Of a stretch of DNA of 64,000 nucleotides, positions 1 to 8,536 are shown one piece after another. The notes under the pieces were generated by a model. That model was not told where the DNA came from. It did no database searches and saw only the letters and a program-made list of their open reading frames with translations. Position numbers and translations under genes: made by a program. Position 1 is the first letter of the stretch, and each line of letters begins with the position of its first letter. The DNA is from Desulfatitalea sp. BRH_c12. Its GTDB lineage: Bacteria > Desulfobacterota > Desulfobacteria > Desulfobacterales > Desulfosarcinaceae. Where the stretch lies: the NCBI GenBank assembly GCA_000961655.1, contig LADR01000039.1:1-64000 (forward strand), written 5' to 3'.

Positions 1-178
1 GTAGGGTGGGCATGGCCCACCACTATTGCCCGCAAACAACTTCGGTTTCTGACACTGATCCCGCCCAAGCGATTGGATAGACACCGGATCGAACATAGCG
101 TTGAAACGTTGAATACGGCCAATCACAGAGGCGATCGACATAAGACAATGGTGGGCGGTGCCCACCCTACCTGGCTGA
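1..178 (+). repeat. 178-bp inverted-repeat (MITE-like) element, copy 1
   Basis: The element begins GTAGGGTGGGCA and ends TGCCCACCCTAC followed by CTGGCTGA. Both ends are near-perfect inverted repeats of about 22 bp, and each end is also a small palindrome of GTGGGC/GCCCAC type. It carries no plausible gene; ORFs inside it run across the palindromes. It is identical, base for base, to copy 2 at 271-448 and related to copies at 8182-8355 (inverted) and 38153-38319. The left boundary coincides with the window edge, so it may extend further. Confidence 0.85.
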
Positions 179-270
179 TCATCGGCAGTATCACGGGAAT
201 TATCCCGCATTGATCACACGGCCAACGAAGGATCCTGCCAAAGAGCACGCCCCAATCGCCCATAAAGAAT

Positions 271-448
271 GTAGGGTGGGCATGGCCCACCACTATTGCC
301 CGCAAACAACTTCGGTTTCTGACACTGATCCCGCCCAAGCGATTGGATAGACACCGGATCGAACATAGCGTTGAAACGTTGAATACGGCCAATCACAGAG
401 GCGATCGACATAAGACAATGGTGGGCGGTGCCCACCCTACCTGGCTGA
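271..448 (+). repeat. 178-bp inverted-repeat (MITE-like) element, copy 2
   Basis: This copy is identical to 1-178, at an offset of exactly 270 bp. It is preceded by AGAAT, as is the inverted copy at 8182-8355, so the conserved unit probably includes a few flanking bases. The 92-bp spacer between the two copies (179-270) is not repeated elsewhere in the window; it contains a small CGGGA/TCCCG hairpin. The identity of the copies implies a recent duplication or insertion, or gene conversion. Confidence 0.85.
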
Positions 449-494
449 CTGGTAAAATTCATCCTGAACGGGAGACGCAAAGCGATGGGTAGCT

Positions 495-1730
495 TCAGGG
501 CGCCGCTTTCTTGCGTCCAAAACCGGGCCGGTGCGAAATGGCCAATGTGGCAAGGGCCGAACCGGCGATCATCAACACGAAGGCAGCCAACCAGGCCTTA
601 CCTTGCGTGATGCCGCCGCCCATATGCAACCCCCAGCCGACGATCACCGGCCCGACGCCGCCGCCTAGAAATCCGAGAATCGAATGGACCGCCAAGGTGG
701 CGCCCTGTTCTCCAGGGCGCGCGGCAGCAAGGGCGCCGGTCGTCAGGGCTCCCGAGTCGGCGGTCACGAGGAAATTATAGATAAAAAGGGCAGCCACAAC
801 CGCGCCAAACGAAAGATTGCCGCTCAGCCCGGCCAGAAGCCCCGCCACGCAACTGGCCAGTGCGATTGCGCGGATCATCCGTACGCGGCCGCGTTGCGAG
901 GATACTTCGGCCCCGATGATGCTGGCCGGAACGCCAATCAGCACGATCATGGTGGACCACTGTGCGGCCGCTGTTCCGGCAGGCGCGCTGTGCGACTGCT
1001 GCCAGGCGAATACCAAGTAGGCGGGCAGCCAGGCCCGCAGCGCGAACAGCTCCCAGCAGTGACCACAGTAGGCAAGGATATAAGCCAAGGCTTCGCGGTT
1101 GCGAAAGGCCGGACGCAGGTCCAGCGGGTGCCGTCGGGGACCGGCAGGGGCTGGATCGGAAACGGCCGGGATGCCCGCAGTGGCCAGCGCCACCAGTCCG
1201 ATTGCCGCCGCCGAGCATAAACCGCTGATCGCAAAGGCCGCCTGCCAACCGAGCAGCTGCGTTAGCCATCCGCTGCTCAGAAACGACAGACTCACGCCGA
1301 TTCCGAAGCTGGCGGTATAATAAGCCACCACGCGCAGGCGCGCCGGGCCGCCCAAACGTTCGGTGAGGATGCGCAGCCCGGGCATGTAGGTGCCGGCCAA
1401 CGATGCCCCTGCCAGCGCGCGGAATAGCATGGCCCCAGCCTGTCCGTCGGCCAGCCAGGCGAAGCCAACTCCGCCGCCAATGCCCAACAATGAGGCCCCA
1501 TAGTATATGCGCCGTGCATCAAATCGATCGGTCAAACCTACCAGAAGTGGCACGGCCGCCACATAGCCGACGAAATAGGCGCCGCTGATCCAGCCCGCCT
1601 GGGTGGGGTCAATCTGCCAAATGCGCGTAAAATCGACCAGGGTTACAGCAAACGTCGAGAATCCGGCCATGCTGAAGATTTCGGCCAGGATCACCCCTCC
1701 GATCAGTCGCCACAGTCGTTTTGAATGCAT
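495..1730 (-). CDS. MFS transporter
   Basis: A 411-residue integral inner-membrane protein with about twelve hydrophobic segments. The loop after the second segment reads GLTDRFDARR, a version of the G-x-x-x-D-R-x-x-R/K motif of the major facilitator superfamily, so it probably moves a small solute by secondary transport. The substrate cannot be read from the sequence. The ATG at 1730 lies 25 bp downstream of the trkH stop and on the same strand, so it may be the last gene of a trkA-trkH transcript, although the link to potassium uptake would be incidental. The start has only a weak ribosome site. The family call is secure, the role is open. Confidence 0.85.
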   Translation of the reverse strand: MHSKRLWRLIGGVILAEIFSMAGFSTFAVTLVDFTRIWQIDPTQAGWISGAYFVGYVAAVPLLVGLTDRFDARRIYYGASLLGIGGGVGFAWLADGQAGAMLFRALAGASLAGTYMPGLRILTERLGGPARLRVVAYYTASFGIGVSLSFLSSGWLTQLLGWQAAFAISGLCSAAAIGLVALATAGIPAVSDPAPAGPRRHPLDLRPAFRNREALAYILAYCGHCWELFALRAWLPAYLVFAWQQSHSAPAGTAAAQWSTMIVLIGVPASIIGAEVSSQRGRVRMIRAIALASCVAGLLAGLSGNLSFGAVVAALFIYNFLVTADSGALTTGALAAARPGEQGATLAVHSILGFLGGGVGPVIVGWGLHMGGGITQGKAWLAAFVLMIAGSALATLAISHRPGFGRKKAAP

Positions 1731-1755
1731 TCACTTAACTTTCCACGTTCTACAT

Positions 1756-3207
1756 CTATTTGCGCCAAAACTCAGGAACGATGAAAATCAGGACAGTGAA
1801 AATCTCCAGACGTCCCAGCAGCATACACCAGATTAACACCCATTTTGCCGCGTAAGGGATATGGGCGTAGTTCTCTACGGGTCCAATGCTGCCAAATCCT
1901 GGGCCGACATTGCCGATGGTAGCCGCCACGGCTGAAAAGGCCGTGACAAAATCAACGCCTAATCCGCCCAGGACGATAGCGGTAATGATGAACAATCCGA
2001 CATAGAGCGCAAGAAAACCCAACACGCTGCGCATCACATCGTCGGAAACGGTTTTCCCACCGATTTTAATGCTGGTCACCGCTCTTGGATGCAATAATAA
2101 GAAAAGCTCTCGGTAACAATATTTGAAGCAAATCAAGATGCGCAGGCATTTCATCCCACCGCCGGTCGATCCTGCCGATGCGCCTAAAAACATGCAGGTA
2201 AATAAAATTACCTGAGACATAGCCGGCCATTGCTCGTAATCCGCGGTTGCATAGCCGGTGGTGGTGATCATTGAGACCACTTGAAAGGCCCCATAGCGCA
2301 AGGATTCGCCTAAGCTGACATAAACATCATGGCGGACGATATCCAAGGTGACCAACAGGACGAATGCCCCAACAATGGCCAAGAAAAAGCGGCACTCCCC
2401 ATCTTTCCAGAAGGCCAGTGGCCGTCCGCGTAGCATTTGATAGTGCAAAGAGAAATTGATGCCGGCCATGATCATGAAAAAAATAATGACGACGTCCACA
2501 TAAAGGCTGCCAAAGTGGGTTATGGAATCATTGTGTGTGGAAAATCCGCCCGTAGGCATCGTCGTAAAGGCATGGCATACGGCATCAAAAAAGGTCATGC
2601 CCCCCAGCATCAGCAATGCAATCTCGATGACGGAAAACAGGGCATACACTTTCCATAGAATCACGGCAGTATCCCGAATGCGCGGCTTTAATTTATCCGG
2701 CACAGGGCTGGGCACCTCCGCCTTGTACAACTGCATGCCGCCTACGCCGATAAAAGGCAATATGGCTATGGAGAGTACGATGATCCCCATGCCACCCAAC
2801 CATTGAATGAAGCTTCGCCACATCAACAAGCCTTTCGGCAAAACTTCAATATCGGTCAAAATGGTAGCCCCGGTGGTTGTTAAACCGCTGACCGATTCGA
2901 AAAAAGCATCGACAAAGTACCAGGAATCACTGGCCAGATAGAAGGGCAGTGCCCCGAAAAGACCGACTGCAGTCCAACCGACCGCGACAATGGCCATGCC
3001 TTCGCGTTGACGGATATTTTCCTCGCGTCGTTTCCGAAACGACATAAACAGCAGAGCGCCGGCCGACACCGTCAGGCCAATTGATTTGATCAAAGGCGGC
3101 ACACTTCGGTCCCCATAGTAAAGGCCGAATGCCAGAGGCAGAAGCATGCTGAACCCCAGGAAAAGAACAAGGGTCCCGACGATATACAGAATATAGCGCC
3201 AGCGCAT
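1756..3207 (-). CDS. trkH: Trk potassium uptake channel subunit TrkH
   Basis: A 483-residue membrane protein, the usual TrkH length, that forms the ion-conducting part of the Trk K+ uptake system in the inner membrane. The four pore-loop repeats typical of the family can be seen as TTTGAT (about residue 113), TTMPTGGFSTH (about 216), MITTTGYATADY (about 315) and ATIGNVGPGFG (about 430), each with the filter glycine. Its ATG overlaps the trkA stop by one base (TGATG), so the two are translationally coupled. TrkA is the cytoplasmic gating partner. Confident call. Confidence 0.96.
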   Translation of the reverse strand: MRWRYILYIVGTLVLFLGFSMLLPLAFGLYYGDRSVPPLIKSIGLTVSAGALLFMSFRKRREENIRQREGMAIVAVGWTAVGLFGALPFYLASDSWYFVDAFFESVSGLTTTGATILTDIEVLPKGLLMWRSFIQWLGGMGIIVLSIAILPFIGVGGMQLYKAEVPSPVPDKLKPRIRDTAVILWKVYALFSVIEIALLMLGGMTFFDAVCHAFTTMPTGGFSTHNDSITHFGSLYVDVVIIFFMIMAGINFSLHYQMLRGRPLAFWKDGECRFFLAIVGAFVLLVTLDIVRHDVYVSLGESLRYGAFQVVSMITTTGYATADYEQWPAMSQVILFTCMFLGASAGSTGGGMKCLRILICFKYCYRELFLLLHPRAVTSIKIGGKTVSDDVMRSVLGFLALYVGLFIITAIVLGGLGVDFVTAFSAVAATIGNVGPGFGSIGPVENYAHIPYAAKWVLIWCMLLGRLEIFTVLIFIVPEFWRK

Positions 3208-4571
3208 CAGAAATACTCCAGCTTGACGGCCATGATTTTTTCAATGCCGCTGATGGCACGGCGCTGGGCAAAAATAATGATATGATCGTTGGGTTCGATG
3301 ACACTTTCGCCGGTGGGGATGATGATCTGTTCTCCTCGAATGATCCCCGCCACGATAGCGCCCTTTGGAAAAGCGATGCGTCGCAAAGGCTTAGCCACGA
3401 TATCGGATGTTTCCAATGCAACCGCTTCCATGACTTCGGCCTGCTCGCCTTTCAAGGATACAGCCGATAGCACTTTGCCCCGTCGAATGTGCTGGAGAAT
3501 CGTATTGATGGCAGACAGGCGCGGGCTGACCACTTGTTCGATGCCGATGGCTTTCATTAATGGAAAATAGCTGAATTTGCTGATTTTGGTGATCGCTTTA
3601 CCGGCACCCATGCTGGTAGCCAGTAAGGAAGAAAGAACATTGGTCTCTTCGTCGTTGGTGAGTGTTATCACCACGTCGATGTCAGCGATATTTTCCTCGT
3701 TGAGTAGTGTATGGTCCGACCCATCACCGTGCAAGACAACTGTTTTGTTTAGTTTCTCTGCAAGTTCAGCGCATCGCGAAGGATTTTTTTCGATGATTTT
3801 GCAGTAAATGGATTGCGCCTCCAACCGTACGGCCAATCGATAGCCGATGCGGCCACCACCAATAATCAGCACCCGTTTGATCGGTTTTGCATGCTTCTCG
3901 AAGATCGACAACGCCTCTGCTAATTGTTTTTCTTCGCAAATGAAGTAAACAAGATCGCCCGGTAAAAGCCTGTCCTTGCCCGTGGGAATGATAACCTCTT
4001 CTTCACGAACGATAACGGCGATGAGAAACCGTCGCTGACCTATTGTCGCAGGCAGTTCAGATAGCCGTATACCGGCAAGTCGGGATTGGCGGTCCAGATA
4101 GACCCCGACGAATTTGATACGCCCATCGGCAAACTCCCCGACATCGACGGCACCGGGTACGCGCATCAACCGCTCTATGGTCTTGACCACCTCGATTTCG
4201 GGGTTGATGATCGTGTCGATGTGAGGAGGCTGGTTTCGAAAGGTTTCGTGATATGCATCGAAATCCGCACCGCGAATGCGCGCGATCTTTAGCGTGGTCG
4301 GCGACAGCATGTTGGCCACCAGGCAGGCCACCAGATTGGTCTCATCCTGATTGGTGACGGCCAACAAGATGTCGGCATCCCGAATGCCGGCCTCTTCGAG
4401 AATGGATGGACTGCTGCCGCTGCCGGCAATTGTCTGCACATCCATATTCTCGGCCACGCGCCGAAGAGCAGCGGCATCTTTATCGAGCACGACCACATCT
4501 TTGTCTTCAAGAGCCAGACGACTCGCAATATGGTAGCCGACCTCTCCCGCACCAACGATTACGATTTTCAA
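3207..4571 (-). CDS. trkA: Trk system NAD-binding regulatory subunit TrkA
   Basis: A peripheral cytoplasmic protein that binds nucleotides and gates TrkH. Two RCK units are visible: each has a Rossmann glycine motif (IVIVGAGEVGYHIA at the N-terminus, VLIIGGGRIGYRLA near residue 230) followed by a TrkA-C domain. I placed the start at a TTG at 4571, giving 454 residues, because the Rossmann strand begins at once (LKIVIVGAGE) and GGAGAG lies six bases upstream. An in-frame ATG at 4655 would add 28 residues with no family counterpart. The gene is coupled to trkH by a one-base overlap. Confidence 0.95.
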   Translation of the reverse strand: MKIVIVGAGEVGYHIASRLALEDKDVVVLDKDAAALRRVAENMDVQTIAGSGSSPSILEEAGIRDADILLAVTNQDETNLVACLVANMLSPTTLKIARIRGADFDAYHETFRNQPPHIDTIINPEIEVVKTIERLMRVPGAVDVGEFADGRIKFVGVYLDRQSRLAGIRLSELPATIGQRRFLIAVIVREEEVIIPTGKDRLLPGDLVYFICEEKQLAEALSIFEKHAKPIKRVLIIGGGRIGYRLAVRLEAQSIYCKIIEKNPSRCAELAEKLNKTVVLHGDGSDHTLLNEENIADIDVVITLTNDEETNVLSSLLATSMGAGKAITKISKFSYFPLMKAIGIEQVVSPRLSAINTILQHIRRGKVLSAVSLKGEQAEVMEAVALETSDIVAKPLRRIAFPKGAIVAGIIRGEQIIIPTGESVIEPNDHIIIFAQRRAISGIEKIMAVKLEYF

Positions 4572-4746
4572 TGCGATCTCTCCGTCTGCGACACTTAATC
4601 CGGGAATCGGATGACGTCTATTTGAAAGCGAACCGACATTACTATACCTTTTCAAAGGGTGTCAAACGCAGGCAACCGACATTCCCATGCGGTCCGAGGC
4701 CCTAAGCCACATTAAGCTCACAATATTTCGGGGCTGACGTGGTGCG

Positions 4747-4780
4747 CACCGATCCACACGGATCACTTGGTCGGTGCCAA
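4747..4780 (-). terminator. possible hairpin after the FadL gene
   Basis: Downstream of the FadL-type gene the minus strand carries GGCACCGA and TCGGTGC arms around a short GATCC/GGATC stem. There is no following T-run, so this is at best a weak or Rho-assisted terminator. Confidence 0.3.
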
Positions 4781-4793
4781 CCTGCGATCTTTT

Positions 4794-6152
4794 TTAAAAG
4801 ATGTAGATAAAATTCAGACTGATGATGTCCACGCTGGCGTCCCATTCACCTCGCAGAGCCCCCCGCGCCAGATCCTCATCCGTAGCCGGTTTATCCACCT
4901 TCGGGTCATCGACGAATATATGGACATAGCCGACATTCAGTTCGGCCCTGTCGGTGAAACTGTATCCGCCGCCGATCGCCAACCAGTACCGGTCCTCGTC
5001 GGGAATACGCGGTGTGCGGCGCTGTTCATTGGGGATGGGCGACTCATCATAGGCGATGCCGAAACGGCCGGTGAAACGATCGGTGACCTGATAGATCAGA
5101 CCCACGTCGAAACGCCAGGTATCATCCCAGTCCAGGGTGATCACGGTGTCCGGTTGGCCGGTGTTGTATTGGATGCGTAATTCATCCAATCGCCGCCATT
5201 TGGTCCAGGTGGCACCGGCCACCACGGCCCATGTTGGATTGAAGGCATGATAAACACCCAAAGACACGGTTTCCGGCAGATCCACCTCGGCCGAGGCATC
5301 GCCGTTCACAAAATTACCGCCGACCGCAACGGCCTGGGCGATGGGATCTTCATACTCGTACCCGATCCGGCCTTTCAACGTATGGGAGATCATCGACCGA
5401 AAGGCGATGCCGAAGCGGGTACTATGGGTAGGCTCGAACAGTATCCCAAGATTGAATCCGTATCCCCAGTCATCGCCGTCCATCTCTGCAAACCCATCAT
5501 GTCGCTGCGACTCGGTCGCCGGAAGAATGCCTCCGATAAATCCCGCAAAACCGAAATCGGCTTTGTTGCTCAAGGTTGCATCCGCCCATTGAATGCTCAC
5601 CCCGGCCCCAATGGACCACTGGGGGGTGAGCCGATAGGCCAATGTGGGATTGATGTTGATGGTCTGCAATTCCGATTCAACGGCATGGTAGCGGCCCACC
5701 CAGTTTCTGTCATATTCTGTTTTTAAACCAAAAGGCGCATGCACGCCGATACCGATTTTGAGCTGCTCCGTCGCACTATGGGAATAATACGCGTTGGGGA
5801 CCAAGGCAGATTCCCCACCGTCCCCACCTTCATTGTTGTGGACGTTTAAAGGTTGGCCGGTGACATGCGTGGAGCCGTGATCTTCGAACTTGGCCTTGGG
5901 GATGATATAATGGATGCCAGCTTCGAATTGGTGCCCCGAAAGTCTCGCCATTCCGGCCGGATTGTAAAATATTGTGCTTGGATCCTCGGCCAGGGCGGCC
6001 GAACCGGCGTAGGCGGTTCCTAATCCGCGCACGCTCTGTTCGACAATAGCAAATCCCGAGGCTTGAACGGCCACCGTCCAAAAATGCACGCTGCACACGC
6101 TGCAAAAGATCAGCGCGATCATCGACCAATGGACGCTTTTTCCCTTTTTCAT
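4794..6152 (-). CDS. FadL/TodX-type outer-membrane hydrocarbon transporter
   Basis: A 452-residue protein of the OMPP1/FadL/TodX family, 14-stranded outer-membrane barrels that pass hydrophobic compounds such as long-chain fatty acids or aromatics. It has a signal peptide ending near VAVQASG, then the N-terminal hatch with the family NPA motif (DPSTIFYNPAGMARLSG), alternating hydrophobic beta strands, and a C-terminal aromatic residue (FIYIF) as expected for BAM recognition. I chose the ATG at 6152 rather than the GTG at 6158 because GGAGGGG sits five bases before it. The substrate cannot be deduced. No fatty-acid degradation genes lie nearby. Confidence 0.92.
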   Translation of the reverse strand: MKKGKSVHWSMIALIFCSVCSVHFWTVAVQASGFAIVEQSVRGLGTAYAGSAALAEDPSTIFYNPAGMARLSGHQFEAGIHYIIPKAKFEDHGSTHVTGQPLNVHNNEGGDGGESALVPNAYYSHSATEQLKIGIGVHAPFGLKTEYDRNWVGRYHAVESELQTININPTLAYRLTPQWSIGAGVSIQWADATLSNKADFGFAGFIGGILPATESQRHDGFAEMDGDDWGYGFNLGILFEPTHSTRFGIAFRSMISHTLKGRIGYEYEDPIAQAVAVGGNFVNGDASAEVDLPETVSLGVYHAFNPTWAVVAGATWTKWRRLDELRIQYNTGQPDTVITLDWDDTWRFDVGLIYQVTDRFTGRFGIAYDESPIPNEQRRTPRIPDEDRYWLAIGGGYSFTDRAELNVGYVHIFVDDPKVDKPATDEDLARGALRGEWDASVDIISLNFIYIF

Positions 6153-6226
6153 AATCACCCCTCCATCTGTTTACGGGCAATCCGTCTCGGGAACAGACCG
6201 CTCTGCCCAGAAGGTATTTGCTGCAG

Positions 6227-6247
6227 CCGCCAAGACCCTCTTGGCGG
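6227..6247. repeat. perfect 9-bp hairpin between the cyclase and FadL genes
   Basis: CCGCCAAGA and TCTTGGCGG form a perfect stem with a CCC loop, about 75 bp upstream of the FadL start. No T-run follows on either strand. It may be a leader hairpin of the FadL message, or an attenuated terminator of the upstream cyclase gene. Confidence 0.5.
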
Positions 6248-6337
6248 TGTCGTCGTTAATGGAGGTGTTGCGTCTTCGGGGAATTGAGTACGATTGATGC
6301 CGCAGAAATGGAGCGCCAAGTGTGTTTCAACAGCCTG

Positions 6338-7174
6338 TTAAATGGCCATCGCCTGCCACATAACTTCAAAAATGGGTACTTCCTGATCAAAACCCTTAAG
6401 AAGCGAGCGGCCCTGGTCGCGATACACATATTTGGGGTCGCAGCATAGCTCTCGTACGACCTGGGAAATCAAGATTTGGCCGGGAGCGGATCTGGCGCAA
6501 ATACGGGCGGCCAACTGCACGGTTGAGCCAAACAGGCGATGATCTTCCTCGATGGGTTCACCCGCGCTCAGGCCGATGCGAACAAGGATCGGCAAATCGG
6601 GCATATTTTTGTTGTGTGCAGAAAAGCAGGCCTGAATGGCTATGGCGCAGTCGATCGCGTTTGAAGCGGAAATGAAAGAGACGAAAAAGCCGTCGCCGGT
6701 ATGCTGAATCTCCCTTCCTTGATGCGCTTTTATGGCTTTGCGCGCTAAGGCATTGTGAATTCGGAACAGTTCCAGGGCCCGGGTGTCTCCGAGACGCGTT
6801 GTGATGGCGGTGGAACCCTGCATGTCCGTAAACATCAGTGTCCGGAACGCAGAGTCTATAAGCGGTGTGTCGGGCAGCGCCCCACCTGCCGGCGCAGGAT
6901 CTTCGATGCGTCCTAAAAACGATGCCACTATTTCCGGGTTTACTTCTAATATTTTATTAGGTATCGCCCCATGCGCTTCCGCATGCAATCGTGTGACCGA
7001 TTCTTGTGTCGGAGCCTCCATCAGGCAAAATGCAGACCCTTTCTTTTCGTCGAACCAATAGGTCATCAGGTTCACGCCAAATTTACTTTGGAGTTTCAGG
7101 TCTTTTTGATGGGCATCAGCCAGAACTTTGGCTGTCGCACCTTCCATGCGATGTCGATCCATATAGATTGGCAT
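6338..7174 (-). CDS. DUF4242 - class III adenylate/guanylate cyclase fusion
   Basis: A 278-residue soluble protein of two parts. Residues 1-80 (MPIYMDRHRMEGAT...) match the DUF4242 pattern, whose studied member SCO4226 binds nickel. Residues 105-275 form a class III nucleotide cyclase domain: FTDMQGST carries the first metal aspartate, HTGDGFFVSF the second, and VRIGLSAGEP and GSTVQLAARIC are conserved family blocks. It would make cAMP (or cGMP) in the cytoplasm, with the N-terminal domain as a likely sensor. AGGAGG lies nine bases before the ATG. It stands alone, without a nearby CRP-type regulator. The substrate base is not established. Confidence 0.85.
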   Translation of the reverse strand: MPIYMDRHRMEGATAKVLADAHQKDLKLQSKFGVNLMTYWFDEKKGSAFCLMEAPTQESVTRLHAEAHGAIPNKILEVNPEIVASFLGRIEDPAPAGGALPDTPLIDSAFRTLMFTDMQGSTAITTRLGDTRALELFRIHNALARKAIKAHQGREIQHTGDGFFVSFISASNAIDCAIAIQACFSAHNKNMPDLPILVRIGLSAGEPIEEDHRLFGSTVQLAARICARSAPGQILISQVVRELCCDPKYVYRDQGRSLLKGFDQEVPIFEVMWQAMAI

Positions 7175-7620
7175 AAAACTTACCTCCTCAATGAAAGTGG
7201 ATCGAGGTGGCTATCTTTAAGTCCATCCCGATGCGCTGATTCCCGGCGAGGGGCGGACTATGTCAGATGCTGAAATGCAGGCAATCGCTTTGTAGCATGT
7301 TCGGTGAGTGTGGTCACATCCCGGTGGAGCCGTCAATCAGGGGGGATGAGCGCGCCTTCAGTTCAAAATGTCAGGTCAATGGTAAGCAGTCCGTCAGCTT
7401 AATTCAAATTTTATTTTATCCGCTTCGGTCAAGTAAGAAGGGTTTCTAAACGCCGGTGAGCCGAGCGGGATGCAGTCCAACTCAGGGTGCCTGGCGTTGA
7501 TGGTGCTCTGGTGCTGCAACCTGATTGACAAATTAGGGAATTCTCGATAATGCTTACAGCGCGACAACAACCGACTTTGATAATCAAGGAATATTCTCTC
7601 AACCGATCAGGAGGCTCTAA
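7175..7620. other. 446-bp spacer between divergent genes
   Basis: This spacer separates the minus-strand cyclase from the plus-strand 68-residue ORF and must hold both promoters. Apart from the promoter candidate at 7525-7551 I see no clear regulatory site, RNA or gene in it. Confidence 0.5.
7525..7551 (+). promoter_or_regulatory. sigma-70-like promoter candidate for the 68-residue ORF
   Basis: TTGACA at 7525-7530 (perfect -35) is followed 15 bp later by GATAAT at 7546-7551 (five of six for -10). The spacer is shorter than the usual 16-18 bp. Transcription would start about 60 bp before the ATG at 7621. Confidence 0.45.
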
Positions 7621-7827
7621 ATGCCAAAAATTCCAGTACCCCCGAACGCTGATAAACTTAGTGAAATGATCAACAAGGCGATTCTGGACTGCCAAATCAC
7701 CAATGAAGAGTATAATGAAATCCAAGCTCTCGCTGATGCGGACGGTGTCACTGATAAAATGGAGGAGCAACTTTTGGCGCAACTTCATCAGATGATTGCA
7801 GATGGAACAGTTAAGCGCGTTTTCTGA
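7621..7827 (+). CDS. small hypothetical protein (68 aa)
   Basis: A 68-residue soluble protein, rich in Asp/Glu and predicted helical (LSEMINKAILDC, EEYNEIQALADADG, KMEEQLLAQLHQMI), ending in KRVF. The ADADGVTDK stretch slightly resembles an EF-hand-like acidic loop, but I would not call calcium binding from it. AGGAGG at 7609-7614 sits at ideal distance from the ATG and a promoter candidate lies upstream, which supports a real gene. The stop is followed by a GGCCCA/TGGGCC inverted repeat (7837-7855) without a T-run. I do not recognise the family. Confidence 0.65.
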   Translation: MPKIPVPPNADKLSEMINKAILDCQITNEEYNEIQALADADGVTDKMEEQLLAQLHQMIADGTVKRVF

Positions 7828-7980
7828 TTTTATTATGGCCCATGTAACTTGGGCCTGATGAATACACATTCATCACGTAAATCTTTTTATGTAAAAAGTT
7901 CTGTTTGCCTGGATGTCGTTTTCATCCGAGGGCGATATGTTGTCCAGTGCGCGCACTCTCCAACCGCCTATAATCACAAT

Positions 7981-8178
7981 CTTATATAACAAGCCATTCG
8001 CGCCAGCCTTTATTTAAGAATAGGGCAGTGTCAAATTCATCGCGGCTTGAACTGTGGCAGGCCCTCTGAGATAGGCCTATCCTCGGTGGGGCCTGCAACA
8101 GCACCCCTGCTGTTATTGGTGGGGACTATCGCCTGTGTTTGGAAGGGGTTCGAACATGCCCTGAGCGCCCCCCTGAGC
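7981..8178 (+). repeat. second repeat family, copy A
   Basis: A stretch of about 200 bp starting CTTATATA and ending near CCCTGAGC, directly repeated in diverged form at 8359-8533. Shared blocks include AGCCATTCG, TCATCGCGG, TTGAACTGTG, CTATNGCCTGTGTTT and CGAACATGCCCTGAGCGCC. It holds strong hairpins: GCAGGCCC/GGGGCCTGC around the palindrome GATAGGCCTATC, and AACAG/CTGTT. It has no gene. Confidence 0.75.
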
Positions 8179-8181
8179 CAG

Positions 8182-8355
8182 GTAGGGTGGGCATCGCCCA
8201 CCATTGTCTTATGTAGATCGCCTCTGTGACTGGCCGTGTTCAACGTTCCATTGCTATGTTCGCTCCGGTGGTCTATCCAATCGCTTGGGCGGGATCAGTA
8301 TCAGAAACAGATGATGTTGTTTGCAGGGAATAGTGGTGGGCAATGCCCACCCTAC
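8182..8355 (-). repeat. inverted-repeat (MITE-like) element, copy 3 (inverted)
   Basis: A 174-bp reverse-complement relative of the elements at 1-178 and 271-448. It has the same GTAGGGTGGGCA/TGCCCACCCTAC ends and an internal block that reads TATCCAATCGCTTGGGCGGG on this strand. It lies exactly between the two copies of the second repeat family. Confidence 0.85.
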
Positions 8356-8358
8356 ATT

Positions 8359-8533
8359 CTTATATAGCCAGCCATTCGCTAACCTTTAATTTTACGAATA
8401 GGCAGCGTCAAAATCATCGCGGATTTGAACTGTGCAAGCCCCATCGAGGCAGGCCTCGGTGGGGCTTGCACAGGGACTATAGCCTGTGTTTTTGGACGAG
8501 GTTGCGAACATGCCCTGAGCGCCTCCCCTGAGA
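8359..8533 (+). repeat. second repeat family, copy B
   Basis: A diverged direct repeat of 7981-8178. Its core is a very strong hairpin: TGTGCAAGCCCCA (8431-8443) pairs perfectly with TGGGGCTTGCACA (8460-8472), with an inner CGAGG/CCTCG stem. It ends against the stop of the minus-strand lipoprotein gene, where the hairpin could also act as a transcription block. Confidence 0.75.
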
Positions 8534-8536
8534 TTG

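Noticed and set aside
123-392. ORFs inside the repeat elements
   Set aside because: They run through the palindromes and across copy boundaries and have no ribosome site; the elements are non-coding.
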